64,000 nucleotides of DNA from Manduca sexta (GCF_014839805.1 NC_051118.1:9478391-9542390), one strand, 5' to 3'; positions 9,528-21,525 are shown, numbered from the stretch's first letter. The notes: generated by a model not told the origin, from the sequence alone. Program-made: numbers and translations.

Positions 9528-9805
9528 TTTTTTTTTAAAGAGCTCGGCAAAGTGACCCCACTTCATGATGGTAACTGGTGTGAAGTCCAGGGCCCTTATT
9601 CTATATGATAGTGTAAACGCGTAACGCAGCCGTGTCATGTTATCTTCGAGAAATGTGCGTGGAATGGTACTCTGTAAGCCAAATTTCTATAGTCCTAAAC
9701 ACGATGCGTTGTGTTCCGTGCTTGTTACACACTGTTAAAATAACGTGCGGGATAGAGAATAAGGCCCCAGTAGAATGTCGTCTGACGAGAGATGTCCCCT
9801 TGGAA
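9528..9805 (+). repeat. Family B copy split by a MITE
   Basis: Family-B start (AAAGAGCTCGGCAAAGTGAC ... TGAAGTCCAG) at 9528-9590 and its continuation (CCAGTAGAATGTCGTCTGAC...) from 9767, interrupted by the element at 9591..9766. The rest of family B is missing. Confidence 0.7.
9591..9766. mobile_element. MITE of 176 bp inserted in family B
   Basis: Ends GGCCCTTATTCT / AGAATAAGGCC form inverted repeats (one base length difference), flanked by direct CCAG (9587-9590 and 9767-9770). Uninterrupted family B reads GTCCAGTAGAATGTCGAC, confirming the insertion. Confidence 0.75.
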
Positions 9806-9870
9806 TTTTATTGGAAAGCTTATCAAGTGAACTCAAGTTAATTACAAAAATTACATATGTACATCATTTT

Positions 9871-10075
9871 ATTTCTTCTTCCCTGCCAGCCCGAGCTGGC
9901 TTCTTTGTTTACTGTAGTTTTAATTTATTTTATTTTCAATATAAATTGTCTTTGTTTATATAAGCTAATTTAATTAAGTAATAATTAAATATTTTCATGT
10001 ACCTTGACTTATCATAAGTGCAACTATGTTCCCCTACGTGATGAATAAAACATTTTATTTATTTATTTAATCATA
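9871..10075 (+). repeat. Dispersed repeat family I (LINE-3'-end-like)
   Basis: Shares CTTCTTTGTTTAC, TAATTTAATTAAGTAATAAT, CATGTACC-TTGA-TTATCATAA and AACTATGTTC with 13593..13775. Ends in an ATTT-rich tail (10044-10068), suggesting the 3' end of a non-LTR retrotransposon. Confidence 0.55.
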
Positions 10076-10368
10076 TAACTAATTATAAAAAGAAATTGAT
10101 TGCTAAATATAAAAAAAACATTATCAGTAATACTTCACTCAATATCCCAAAGTTATCAAATCGCCATTCGCGATAAATTTTAATGACGTGTCCGAAGAAG
10201 TTAATGTTCTATAGAACATTAAGTTTCATCTTAAATGGATTCGATTTAGAGAATTATATGTCGTACGTTTGAGTTTTGATCTGTAGTAAAAGAAAATGAG
10301 TTTTGGTTAGTTCGTAAAAAATATAGCTGAAGTATAGTATTGATTGGAAGGGTGAAACTTAAACACAA
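10076..10368. other. AT-rich intron, nothing recognised
   Basis: No repeat or coding signal seen. Confidence 0.45.
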
Positions 10369-10602
10369 CCTCACGGTTTTTATCCCAGAAGGGGTAGGCA
10401 GAGGAGCAACAGAACGTGCTTCAACTTTTCGCCGTTTCCCTGATATGATGTAGGCGAGCCTTTTGCTTTATCAAGCACATGTTTCCGACTCCGGGCTGAT
10501 ATTAAGTAGAAAATTCAATATCGCTTTGCCCGACCCAGGGATCGAACCCAAGACCTCGGTTCAGCAGTTATACCGTAATACAACTACGCTACCACACGCG
10601 TA
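10369..10602 (-). mobile_element. SINE-A copy, nearly full length
   Basis: In minus orientation: TGGTAGCGTAGTTGTATTAC head, GGTTCGATCCC B-box-like motif, body, and the CCCCTTCTGGGATAAAAA tail. Confidence 0.8.
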
Positions 10603-10628
10603 ATATTAGCTTCCTAATAAATACTTGA

Positions 10629-10955
10629 TAATAATATCAGCCCTGTATTATATACTTGCCCACTGCTGAGCACGAGCCTCCTCTACTACTGAGAGGGATT
10701 AGGCCTTAGTCCATCACGCTGGCCTAGTGCGGATTGGTAGACTTCAAACACCTTCGAAATTCCTATAGAGAATTTCTCAGATGTGCAGGTTTCCTCACGA
10801 TGTTTTCCTTCACCGTTAAAGCGAACAATAAATTCACAAAGAATACACACATGATTTTTTAGAAAAGTCAGAGGTGTGTGCCCTTAGGATTTAAGCCTGC
10901 GGACATCCGTCTTGGCAGGCCGTCCGTTCCACACCCAACTAGGCTATCGCCGCTT
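10629..10955 (-). mobile_element. SINE-C full-length copy (~327 bp)
   Basis: tRNA-like head GGCGATAGCCTAGTTGGGTG (A box TAGCCTAGTTGG) and a B-box region that here reads GGCTTAAATCC (GGTTCAAATCC in other copies). Body: TCGTGAGGAAACCTGCACA, CACTAGGCCAGCG, TCAGTAGTAGAGGAGG. Tail: ATAATACAGGGCTGATATTA. Confidence 0.88.
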
Positions 10956-11989
10956 TTAAATACCTAATAAATACTTATTTATCTCAAATTAAAAATATAG
11001 TTGAAAAATTTATTGTTAATAAACTGGCTCTATTTAGACAACTTTTCTCTAGCGTTGGCAATTATTACTGATAGATACCGAGATGTCTCTGAGGGAGGCC
11101 TCTGTCTGCCCCAGTGGCATCTCAGTAAACTTAGTCTTCAAGTTTCTATAAACTTAGTCTTGATTATATATGCGGGGCCTATAAATAATTTCACTTTACT
11201 TAGGACTGATTTGTTAATTAATATATAAGTCTATCAAGTAAGTTATAATTAGTTACCAGACTAAGTATTATCCTATGGTTGTCTGGTAGAGATCGCCTCG
11301 AGTGATAAAACCACTATTTGTACCACCAATGTTTAAATAATTTCCATCATATGTATACATATTTTTTTATGGTTTTTTAATACTTATGGTGTACAATAAA
11401 GTTTTAAATAAATAAATAAGTATAAAAGTGATGCAATTAAAACATTTTATTCCGACAGATATATTTTTTACCTTATACGTGATTTTTTTTTTAATAATTT
11501 CTGATTGGAAAATTGGTTCAGCAATTATTTTATTATATTTTTATACCTTCCTTTAGACCGACTACCGATTCTGATAAAAGTTCTGATATAGTATGCACAA
11601 GTTTACTCAAAAACCGTCCGTACACGAAAGTAATAAAAAACAGTAAAATCTAGATAAAACAGAAATTCTTTCCAATATTCTACGCAAAGTTTTTTACATC
11701 CACAAAACTTTCCAACCGATATCTGCTGTTACACCGTAACTTGACAGGTGTGCGCGCTATCTCCACGGCCTAGTTATTATAAAAATAAATGACTACGTTT
11801 GGGTGTAAAAGCGGCGAGGAGCCAATTTCCTTTTGTTGACATAATTAGAATCACGGAATAAGTTGAATCAACTTTCCTGGTATAAACAGATTTTTAGATT
11901 AAAATTTGTTATATAAATAGTTTAACAAGTTAGAGTATTTTCCACAATTCACATGTGCTGTTTGAATTTATACTAATATTTAAAACAGC
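10956..11989. other. AT-rich intron with decayed repeat traces
   Basis: GAGGGAGGCCTCTGTCTGCC (11090-11109) and a (AAAT)n tail after GTACAATAAAG (11391-11417) look like remains of non-LTR 3' ends. Otherwise nothing recognised. Confidence 0.4.
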
Positions 11990-12152
11990 AGAATTTATGT
12001 TTTTTAAATTTACAAATCTCAGGAATTACTTTTTTTTTCACGAATAGAAAGTTTGTACATTTCTCTGGAGTGATATAGGTTACTTCTTATTTAGGCAAAA
12101 TATTTATGTCAGAAAAACTTTTGCTGCGTGCGGAGCTGCAGGCAAAGCTATC
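11990..12152 (+). mobile_element. Decayed Helitron-like remnant
   Basis: Retains CAAATCTCAGGAATTACT, GTCAGAAAAACTTTTGCTGC and GCAGGCAAAGCTA, paralleling the short HelA-type copy at 62847. The 5' end is gone. Confidence 0.45.
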
Positions 12153-12397
12153 AAATATAAGGAAATTTCGTAATAACAAGATGTTCAAAGAGCAAAGATA
12201 ACTACGCTAATGAGATATGTCTCGGGGTTAAGTGACGTAACTTGAGCCTCGAGATGTCTTAAGAGGCTTAACGACATAGTTATACGGGGCTTTACAAAAT
12301 CTCACTAATATTGTAATAAGTCGACGCGCAAACGTTCATGATTGATTATAATAATTGATATAAACGGTTAGTTGACGCTAGTGCATTTTTTTATCGC

Positions 12398-12700
12398 TTG
12401 AAATGACGAGACGAGCTTGTCGTTCGCCTGATGGTAAGCAAAACTATCATACAAACAGTAAAAACACGATCCAACACCTTGAATTACAACGTATTGTTTG
12501 TTATTCCACTGCGCTCGCCATCCTGAGACATGAGATGTTAAGTCTTATGTCCAGTAGATTCACTGGCAACAATGTCCTTCAAACCGGAACACAACAGTAA
12601 CTACACACTGCTGCTTTACAGAAATAGACATTGCAGCGGTATACTTTCACATATGAGAGACCTATCACCAGTAGTAAATCTAGGTATCGTTCACGTGAGT
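12398..12700 (-). mobile_element. Non-LTR retrotransposon 3' UTR, family H
   Basis: Minus-strand match to 48555..48880 and 29305..29515: AATGTCTATTTCTG, CGGTTTGAAGGACA, TGTCTCAGGATGGCGAGCGC, CAAGGTGTTGGAT and CGAACGACAAGCTCG. The A-rich tail is lost. Confidence 0.65.
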
Positions 12701-13512
12701 AGCCTTTCTTGCTACAAGAGTCCAAAAAACACTCCCTATTATCGCCATCTATTAAAATAATCCATTTTTTTCCATAAGACCAAATACTCAGCATAAAAGT
12801 AATGTGTGTGTTAATCCAGGACATGGTTTATTCGGTGCTAAACTTCATCCAAATCTGTTCAACTGAATCTGAGTTTACTACTAACAAACATCTAAACATT
12901 TTCACAAACTTTCGCATTATAATATTAATAAGATTTATGTTAAATAATGGACTAATTACATCGATATATATTGTACTACGTACTAGATTTGGCGTTCCGA
13001 ACATTCACTGTGTTTAACTGAATTGAACTGCAATCCATTTAAACTGACTTTAGTATGGTTAATATTGAGCCTGTGTTTGTGTATGGAATAGCGCTCATGA
13101 CATAAGAACTCGGATCTAAGTGTAAACCTGGATTTAAATAAATAATATTAGTCAAAGAAGTAAAATTATTTGTTGTTCACGTGAATAAATAGGTTATAAC
13201 AGTGAAGTTTTGGTTGCCATTTTAATTCAGATTGAACAAATAGTTTACATGGACGTTTGTGTCTATAGAATATACGTCAACGGCTAATTATGAATTTTAA
13301 TGTTATCAAATCCGATATTACACATAAATCCAAACAGATTAACTTCAGCGCGACGAAGTATAATGCTGATTAGCTTCCAGTTAAACCTTTAATAAGTTAA
13401 TGGATAATTCCGATCACATAATGCGGTTCGATACCTAAAGCGAGATAAATGATTGCCGGAACTATCAAAGTTTTTCGTATCGGGAAACTCGTTTGTAGAA
13501 GATATGGATATA
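12701..13512. other. AT-rich intron, nothing recognised
   Basis: No repeat shared with the window and no coding signal. Confidence 0.45.
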
Positions 13513-13552
13513 GTCACGCTTATGTCCTCGATGGGTTAGGCAGAGGTGAAAC
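13513..13552 (-). mobile_element. Short SINE-A tail fragment
   Basis: Matches only the tail (GTCACGCTTATGTCCTCGAT...GGCAGAGG on the plus strand). Confidence 0.4.
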
Positions 13553-13592
13553 AAATTACTTTGAACACTGATTGCACAGAAGCGTGTTGTCA

Positions 13593-13775
13593 AGTGTTCT
13601 TCTTTCCTGCAGTCCCAACCGGCTTCTTTGTTTACTTTGTAGTCCAATAAAAAATCTCTGTAGTTATATAAGCGATTTAATTTAAGTAATAATAAAATAT
13701 TGCCATGTACCCTTGATTTATCATAAGCGTAACTATGTTCGCCTACTTGATCAGTAAGGCATTTTATTTTATAGT
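13593..13775 (+). repeat. Family I copy
   Basis: Second copy of the repeat at 9871, same orientation, with GGCTTCTTTGTTTAC and GTAACTATGTTCGCCTAC. The 3' tail is truncated. Confidence 0.55.
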
Positions 13776-14044
13776 GATAAGACTATAAACAAGTAAATAT
13801 TTTACTAAAGTTGAGTGTTTTTTTTTGTAGGTTAAGAAATGAATGAGAATTTCTTTCTATCTAGTATTACTGCGACATAGAAACTCGGTCGTAGCCAGCA
13901 TACGTGGACCGATGACATTGGATGGTCCCTTTTAAAGAGATTTCCTTTTACACATACCTTACTAAGTATTTATTTTACAAGGTCTGGACTTTCTCGTGTA
14001 GAAAACTTTATATAAAAGAAATGAAAAGCATGTAAGAGTTTTCT

Positions 14045-14275
14045 TGGAATAATACTATCAGTCTTCTATTAAATACTGTCGCATTGCTGGACACGGGCCT
14101 TTTGTATTACTCAGAGGGTTAAGCCTTAGTCTACTACGCAGGCCTAGTGCGAGTGGGCCAACTATTTTCGTTGTTTCACTTTTTAAAGCAAGCGATATTG
14201 ACAAAGAAGTCATGCGTAACTTCAGATTTTTTGAAATTGCTTTTACGTCTCGGCAGTCCGTTCCCAACGAAATGT
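14045..14275 (-). mobile_element. SINE-C, degenerate
   Basis: Retains GACACGGGCC, GAGGGTTAAGCCTTAGTC, GCAGGCCTAGTGCG and the far CGGCAGTCCGTTCCCA. The middle is diverged and shortened. Confidence 0.6.
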
Positions 14276-14892
14276 GGTCAAATATTTAAAGCCAAAGCCT
14301 ATACTTAAATCTCAGCGTGATTAAAAAACGTAATGTAGGCCAGCCCAAAGGCCATGCAAATAGAGCTACCATTGAACGTCCGCTGCGGATTCAATTCAAT
14401 AGATTAAAACGGAACGCAATCCGCGCGATGAGTTCCGACTCATTTCCAATAGTGCCCCGCATCAAAGTTTCAGTTTCCATGTGGGCCTGAAGTGTGGCTA
14501 TATAATATATAGAAATATAACGTAAATAAACCTTCTGAATACATGTTTTGTTCTGATCTGTCACATCGAGCAGGATACAGATGATTTAGAAATCTATGGA
14601 CATGATTTGTTAAAATAAATACTTAATCCAACTATTTTTTATTATCGGGAAAGTTTTTCCATAAAACGAAAATTATCCCCGAAATCTTTGAGTATTTTAA
14701 AATAGATATGAACAATAATGAATACAATATTTTTGTAAAGTGAGCGCATGGCGACCACTGTATTTTAATTATTACTTATCGTTATGTTATTCTCATGTAA
14801 GTGACGTTTTTTGTCTTTTTAGAATAAAATTCTTTAACCTCAAATAAGTGATGAATTTAGAACATACTTCTATTTGCAGGAAGATGACCAGA
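14276..14892. other. Intron sequence, nothing recognised
   Basis: No match to other repeats here and no coding signal. Confidence 0.45.
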
Positions 14893-14962
14893 CGGAGGCC
14901 GGCACAATTGTGTCGATGAGCGTGGGGTAATCTCGTCAGTCACTTCGCCGTGCACGTACCGT
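14893..14962 (-). repeat. Family B fragment
   Basis: GGCCGGCACAATTGTGTCGA followed by GGGGTAATC and CTCGTCAGTC, then CGCCGTGC, matches the inverted family-B core. It lies right after a pyrimidine-AG that could be mistaken for a splice acceptor. Confidence 0.6.
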
Positions 14963-16439
14963 AATATACCGTAATATTTATGATCTTTGATTCATAAAAA
15001 TGTATAAAAAAAAGTCACTTGCTCGACTCCTCATTCACAAAACACAAAACAAACCTCTAAGATCCTAAAAATCATATCAAAACTGGATAGGTTTCTGTCT
15101 ACATTAAACTAACATGACGAACTCACTAATATGCAAAAATTGACAAGGACAAACAGACACGCCACATCCGTCAATGTGGAGTGATTGGGATTAGCTCGGG
15201 ACTGCCGGGACGAGGGAGGGAGCCATCAATCTTGGTCAGGATGCAGTCGCTATAAATCTTCCTCACAAGGGATTTATGTTAAATCGTTTTTTGTGTTTGT
15301 ATTAAGCAGAACATGGAGCATGTGTACTAATTTTAAAATGTTTTATTTAAATTAAGTCTGTGCCTTAATTAGATCAATTTCGAAGGTATGTTATATCCAC
15401 ACTAGATTAACGTGTGATAAAACCTTGGGGAAGTAGATGTCGTAGTCGATGAGAAGTCGTAGAGGATGCCCGTGCATTGTGACAGAATACATATATTACA
15501 GGGCTGTACTATTACATTATAGATTAAACCATCAAACTTCACCTGGACTTATTTTTGACTATACACACCCGTTATAAAAGAAGAATGTAAGGAGAGGACT
15601 AGATATGAGGAAACGGAATTTTGTTTCTTCGAAAAAATAGGCAGAAATAAAAAAGAAATAATAAATTATAATTTTCGTATAATTTATTTAAAAATTTAAA
15701 TTATAATTTATTTATTATTTTTAATTATATTTTTTTCCAATATTCTGTAGAAACAAAATACTGAAAAAAAAAATTTGCATTTCGTCTTCCTCGTGAAGTT
15801 TCTTGCACCGCCTCTCTTTCACAGCGATGACACGATCTAAGCGTTTGTAGATTCACGATTCAAAAGAGCTAAAAACTATTTGAATAAAGATTATATTGAA
15901 ACAAAAATATTATTGCACTTTAATTAGAGTATTTTAACGACGCTTTTATGAACACGACTACTCAAATGAACTACTCAAACGAAATGCGAATCAAAGCCAA
16001 TTTAGTAGTTACAAGAGCCAACACGTAGTTAACATCGCGTCTTTTCCCTTTTCAATTGTAGGCACAGGTCAAGTTCACTAACAGTTCAACTATGTTAGAC
16101 AGAAAAACATAATTATTTTACTTACGGGCAAGGGTTAATGGGACTCCCTCTTCTGTTATGTTAGGCCATGTTTGTGTAGGTTTGTACGAATTTCATTTCC
16201 TAATCTTTGAGGTCATGTATGAAGGTTAGGGATTGAAAACAGACCCTAAAAAGTCGCGTATAATTTTCAAAGGTCAAAATTCAAACTTGTTTTTTTAGAA
16301 TTTAGATAATATTAAGTTGCCTTGTATATCACATAAGTTGACCCTTTTGAATACTTCTTAAAATCTTCCTAAAATACTTATACGCCGCAAAATGCGTAAT
16401 GAACTAGTTATTTAAGAAATATTACGATTTATTTTGCTT
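14963..16439. other. AT-rich intron, nothing clearly recognised
   Basis: A GC-richer block at 15170-15260 is unique in the window. At 15650-15725 AATAAATTATAATTTTC and inverted ATTTAAATTATAATTTATT make an AT palindrome. Confidence 0.4.
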
Positions 16440-16526
16440 CATCTGTTTTTTGTTATCTTAATACAAGTCATTCTATATATAATTCGATAGAATGAAGGCA
16501 TTAAGACAAACAAAAAAAAACAGATG
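16440..16526. repeat. Long imperfect hairpin, 87 nt
   Basis: CATCTGTTTTTTGTTATCTT...CATTCTAT pairs with ATAGAATG...AAGACAAAC...AAACAGATG across a 10-nt loop (ATATAATTCG). Could be a pre-miRNA-like hairpin or a foldback remnant. Its reverse complement also folds. Confidence 0.6.
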
Positions 16527-17084
16527 ATACAGAAAATCTCGTACGGTTATTTCGTAAAAAAAAATTAGTTACGTATCTACATTTATTTAAAAATTACTCT
16601 TTCGTTTCCAAAGGTTTACGCAGCAAAGGTAGCGTATCCATATTTTACCAACCTCATATCCACCATCTATATAAGACATAATTGTGAATCTAATCCTTGA
16701 CCTGTATTTTAAGCATCCATAGTCCAGGTCATATTAATCCACTATACAGAGACATGCCAATCCTTGACCTGTATTTTTGAAGAACAGTATTTTTATTAAC
16801 TCTACGTGGGTGTAAGATCTGCGGACGATTTCGGAAACAACAAAAATGTAAACAATTATCTACCCACTTTATATCATTGCTATTGTATTCGCTTGGACAT
16901 GACTGAAGAAAAGATTTATTTGTAAAGGTATTTATCGTTTATTTTTTTTCTTTCTCTGATTATTTATATTCAGCCACGGCAGTCAGTCCACTGGTTCTGA
17001 TGGTAGGTAGGACTGGTCCTGGAAGTAGTGGCGTCCACGTAGTGTATTCATTAGCAGTAGATAGTTATCCCTCGCCAGTCGGTG
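16527..17084. other. Intron with an 18-bp direct repeat
   Basis: ATCCTTGACCTGTATTTT occurs twice, about 70 bp apart (near 16693 and 16762). Nothing else recognised. Confidence 0.45.
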
Positions 17085-17228
17085 TAATTTTGCCGGCTTG
17101 TTCGAAACATGTATATTCGGTTTAAACAGGCCGGCATAATTCTGTCAACTGGCAAGGGGTAATCATCTCTCGTAAGTCGGACTACTCTGCTTACCATCAG
17201 GTGTAGCGGGGTCGCTTTACCATGTCCC
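17085..17228 (-). repeat. Family B copy, partial
   Basis: Inverted family-B core: CAGGCCGGCATAATTCTGTC, GGGGTAATCATCTCTCGTAA, CTTACCATCAGGTG, TCGCTTTACCATG. Confidence 0.7.
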
Positions 17229-17339
17229 TGTAATTTTTATTTATTTATTTCCACATACAACTATTTTACAGGTAATACCAATATAATAGCGTAGTACAAT
17301 ACTTAGTTATTATAATATTTTATTATTACTTACTACACA

Positions 17340-17575
17340 GCCTTGGAATATGACACGAAATATGGAGTAAAATGAGTAAATCCCTTCTAGCCGAATTTCG
17401 GCTACGGCGACCAATTTCAACGGAGATCAGCCAGTGCACGAGTGTGTGCGCAATACACAGGTGCACTCTTTGTTCCTTCACTCTAATATTCGGGTAAGAC
17501 GGTACTGCGACATGACTGGCAATATATCAGGCGCAGGACCAAATGGCTTTATGTGCTTTTTTATAAGAAATAGTG
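17340..17575 (+). repeat. Dispersed repeat family J
   Basis: CTAGCCGAATTTCGGCTACG, CAACGGAGATCAGCCAGTGC, GTGCACTC...CCTTCACTCT and TCAGGCGCAGGACCAAATGG are, to my recollection, part of a repeat common in Lepidoptera. Single copy here, so class is not proven. Confidence 0.5.
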
Positions 17576-18379
17576 TATAAATGACAGAGAAAGAAGAGAT
17601 CCATAACAAAGTCATATTTAGAAATGCACTTATAAAAAGAAGTGCTAATAAAATACCAAAACACGAGGTCATATGAGTAAGAAGCAGTATTTTTAAATCT
17701 TCGTTGTTTAATTTGTGTCAATGTTGACATAAACTTGTTAAAATATGGATTATTAAATAAGGAATTTGTGTTAATCTTTGTTCCAGTGATATTTTGAGAG
17801 ATTTTTAGGTATATTGTCATGTTGCCAGTTTCATATTAGCCGCTTTTCAATAACGCAAAATGTCTGCATGCAAACCTAATACCCCATAAAAGGCGAGGGG
17901 CGAAAATTTTCAAAAGAAAAGCCGACACTTTTTGGTTAATTTTTTAAGTTCAAATATCTAAATTCTTAACACTTTTAAAAACCTTTACTATAGGAAAGGT
18001 TCGAATGAAATTGGAGTCAAAAAAAATCAAAATATAACGTAAACTTCATAAAATTGTTTATTTTTTATTACTCAAATTTATTTTTTTCTTCACACATGAC
18101 TAGAATCTCGTCCTCCATGAAACTCTTGTAAAAATAAACCACAGATCATCGCTGAGCATTTAGGTCATGTGGAACGTACTACACTGACTTAACCAATATT
18201 ATAAACTAGGGGTACTTAGCGGCTTCACCCGCGTACGTAGTAAGATAAGAAATAAAATGTACGTTAGAAGTTCATGCTTTATGCTTTGAATTGAAATAGA
18301 TAATAGTCACGAAAATCACTAAGTCCTGAATTAACAAAGGAGAAAGTAGAATAACATTTTAAACTTTGTAGTTTATATA
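17576..18379. other. AT-rich intron, nothing recognised
   Basis: No clear repeat or coding signal. Confidence 0.45.
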
Positions 18380-18470
18380 AATAACCAGATTTTGAAAAGA
18401 GTAACACCAGAGTTTCTTGCCCGTCTCTGGTGAGAACTGCTTTTCGAATAGGGGACCGGATCAATTTTCA
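18380..18470 (+). repeat. Family K fragment (LINE-3'-end-like)
   Basis: GAGTTTCTTGCCCGTCTCTG...GAGAACTGCTTTTCGAATAG matches the inverse at 45240..45300 and resembles common lepidopteran LINE 3' ends. Confidence 0.45.
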
Positions 18471-20754
18471 GAAGGTGTTTTAAATTGATCATTGTGGATA
18501 TAAATAGCCAAGAAAAAATAGTATTTTGCACAAATAAAGCTTAAAAAGTACATAAAACCATGCCTAAATGTTAAATAGCTATAATTCCCGCGCAAACGCT
18601 ACATTATGTCATTTCGTCTCGTGTGACGTCATACGTGGATAAAGCAACTTGACAAGTCTTGTCATTTGAACAGTGATTTAATAATGCCAGATTAGGGTTA
18701 TTTACCCTAGATTTAGGGTAAATCTGAATCAGCAGGGTATTTTTTTATGGTAATTTTTGGGGGAAATTCTACGAGTTAAGGTATTAAAGCTATTGTTTCA
18801 CGGTATTGTAATAAATATTGAGCTTAGAGAAAGATGTTTCCTACAAAAATTGTAGGCCATGAAACAATTATAATTTTTATTCAATACAATTTTCGTGTAC
18901 AGCTAGTTGTTCCTAATAAAATGAGATAATTAAATTAATAATTATTGAAGTGGAAGTGAAGAAAGAAGTGGCGTCTGCATAGATAAGGATATAGAAAAAA
19001 GTACCGAATTATTTATGATTGGTTTAAGGATAAAATTTTAAATTCCAAATAATCCTGGGGTAAAGAGAAATTATGATCTGGCAACACTGCATAGACCGTG
19101 TTAATCTCAGGCAATCTCAGGTTACTGTGTAACAACCAGAATTCTATATAAATAAATATTCTATTCCATATCATGTGGCAGCTAAAACATAAATAAATAC
19201 ATCTCATAACCATAACCTCCCTGGGTGTACAAATGATTTAATTAATTGAAATATTCATCGATTTATTTTAAACCGAAACACTATTTTTATTTACTTACAT
19301 CAAAGTGATTATTAGAGCAGTTCTGTGTCAAAAAACACATTTAAAGCATTAAAATAACATAACGCGGTATGACATCCAGATGACGTCTGTTTGTTTACAT
19401 TTTACCCACGTGTGACGTCATGCGCCGTGATTGGTGTTTCATTTGTCGTAAAGAATAGACTAAAAATATTATAATTATTGTATTTTATTTATTGATTTAA
19501 AAATACAAATCACAACTCTTTTACAAAAACAAATATGAGATAATATTTTTAATATTACAAACTTTAAACTGAATTTCAGATTTTTTGGTAATACCTGTCC
19601 GGTCCCCTATTGGTGGTAGAGATAATATTGACGGAATTTAAATAATGTATGACATTTTGCACGTTCAAATAAAGTTTCATTTCATTCAAAACCTAAAAAA
19701 ATATATAGGATTTTAGTGCGTTGAAAAGTCTTTCGTTACCGAAATTGCAAGCAGAGGTATATAGCAAATCCTAGTTATATATTATGTATTCATCCGCAAT
19801 GAAAGCCGAAAGCAAAAGCTGGTAAGGCACACAGCAAAGCCTAGATAAATATTAGTTGCTCGGTTATAGTGATGTAATTGTTTCAACCATTATCCCCCCT
19901 ACATCCACCAATTAATAACGATAACCACGCTGATATTTTAACTAAACGCGGGTACGATTTTAATGTCACAAGCTGGTCCACTCGCGCAAACATTAAATAG
20001 TAATGTTTATTGCCGCTAGATGGCGCTATTCTAAATTTTATACGATGTTAGTGCAATTACGTCATAATATATGGTTTAATACCGGCTCTATCTGCGTTAT
20101 GGGTGTGAGAATGGCGCCATGGTGCAGCTATTACAGTAAAGAGGACTTTGTATTGTTGGGATAAGTTTCTTATTAATTTGATGGTTATGCTGTGGAATTA
20201 GAAGCTGGTAATCGTTGGATAAATGGTTGTGAGGCTAAGCTTCTATTAGGTTTTAGAAAATGGAATGTGTTTCTTGGAGGCAAGATTGTTCAATTAAATA
20301 GGTACAGCGTAAAGACTATATTTTAAAATATTGTAAATGAGAAAGCGTTTACTATTATATACAGGCTTTTAGGGTACTAAGGCTGCTAATTAGGAAATAA
20401 GACTTTAAACCGTATTATAAAACCCATTTTTAAAGAAGGGATTTTGCAGGGTTACTTAAATTTCTGCAAGTCAAGCAAAAACTTCCAAATCCTCATTTAA
20501 ATTTAAACGATAGCAACGTTTATTCACAGTGTTTGCATTTAACGATAATTCATTTATACGAAATCAGTGGCTTATCGAGTTAGAAAAAAGTTTTTACCAA
20601 AAAGCATAGATACCGCAGGCGCTTTCAACTTGTTACCAAATACTACACTACTATGAAACTGACTATAGAAGCATGTAGTAGTATGTAGGTATAATTAAAT
20701 ACTTTCGAATTAATCAATCTCAATCCACTATTTTTATACAGATACCGTTGATGA
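18471..20754. other. AT-rich intron with two CRE-like palindromes
   Basis: TGACGTCA occurs at 18624 and 19413, each after CGTG. AGGGGACCGGAT (18450) and CCGGTCCCCTAT (19598) are inverse to each other and bracket this stretch. No other feature recognised. Confidence 0.45.
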
Positions 20755-21525
20755 AGGTTTTTTGTACTAGACGTCCTCGCAGTCAACACCGGGGGAACCT
20801 GAAATTGAGTACTAGAATCCCCCAGCTTAGTGACTGCAAGGGCCTGAAGGAAAGTTGGGAAGGGATATTTGGTATAGGAAAATGCGGGGTAAGGGGCCGT
20901 TCAAGTATTACGCAACGCAATTTCGAGGGGAGGGGGGGTCTAGTAAAACGTTACGATGCGTTACAGGGGCGGGAGGGGGGTGCATACAACGCGTTATGTA
21001 ACAATGGATTTTTTAAAACAGTAATAAAGGTATTTTACCGACTTTCCGGTATTTAGCGTAACATAATTGTGAATATTAGAAAAAGAAATTCACTTTAGAG
21101 TTACATAACTTTTGGGGGGGGGGGGGGGTACAGGAAAACGTTACGGCGTGTCACATGAGGGTGGAAAGGTCAAAAATTGCGTTACGTAATACTTGACCGG
21201 CCCCTAAGGATAGGAACCCTCTTTTACAATAGGCGGAGGGAAGAAGGAGAGAAAATGTTCGCGAGCCCTCATAGACCTTAATGTGTTTACAATCAAGAGG
21301 TGTATACATTGAACTGTATGCCTGGGGCCAAGGCAAATGTCCCCCAGTGCATGCGAGTACATGAGACCGAGCTCTCAAGGATTTGCTTTTAGGGGTAAGG
21401 TGTTGATGATGGTTAGTGAAACGGAATCCAGATAGACTGTCGAATGGCAAGGCATGGTTAGCCTTCGAACTTGAGACCTGCACTGAAGTCGTACTGTTAT
21501 AAAACTAGGTCACAGAGGCAGTCAT
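20755..21525. repeat. Family D repeat, split by a Harbinger-like MITE
   Basis: Outside the MITE it aligns with the inverse of 27180..27475: GAGTACTAGAATCCCCCAGC, GGAAAGTTGGGAAGGGATAT, GGAACCCTC and ATGTTCGCGAGCCCTCATAG. The far end (21455-21525) resembles an inverted tRNA-like SINE head, so family D may be a longer SINE. Confidence 0.65.
20893..21204. mobile_element. PIF/Harbinger-like MITE, 312 bp
   Basis: Inverted ends GGGGCCGTTCAAGTATTACG and, from the right on the minus strand, GGGGCCGGTCAAGTATTACG. The 3-bp target duplication TAA (20890-20892 and 21205-21207) is the TWA class of PIF/Harbinger. A 15-base G run lies inside (21113-21128 region). The 102-codon open frame over its left half is spurious. 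Confidence 0.8.

Noticed and set aside
14878..14930. Apparent 3' exon after TATTTGCAG with an open frame ending in TAA
   Set aside because: The sequence after the AG matches the inverted family-B core (GGCCGGCACAATTGTGTCGA, GTAATC, CTCGTCAGTC), so it is repeat, not exon.
16690..16785. Two 18-bp direct repeats as a CRISPR-like array
   Set aside because: Only two copies in a eukaryotic intron; simple local duplication.
20748..21056. 102-codon open frame rich in Gly
   Set aside because: Runs from family D into a Harbinger-like MITE and reads its G runs; not coding.
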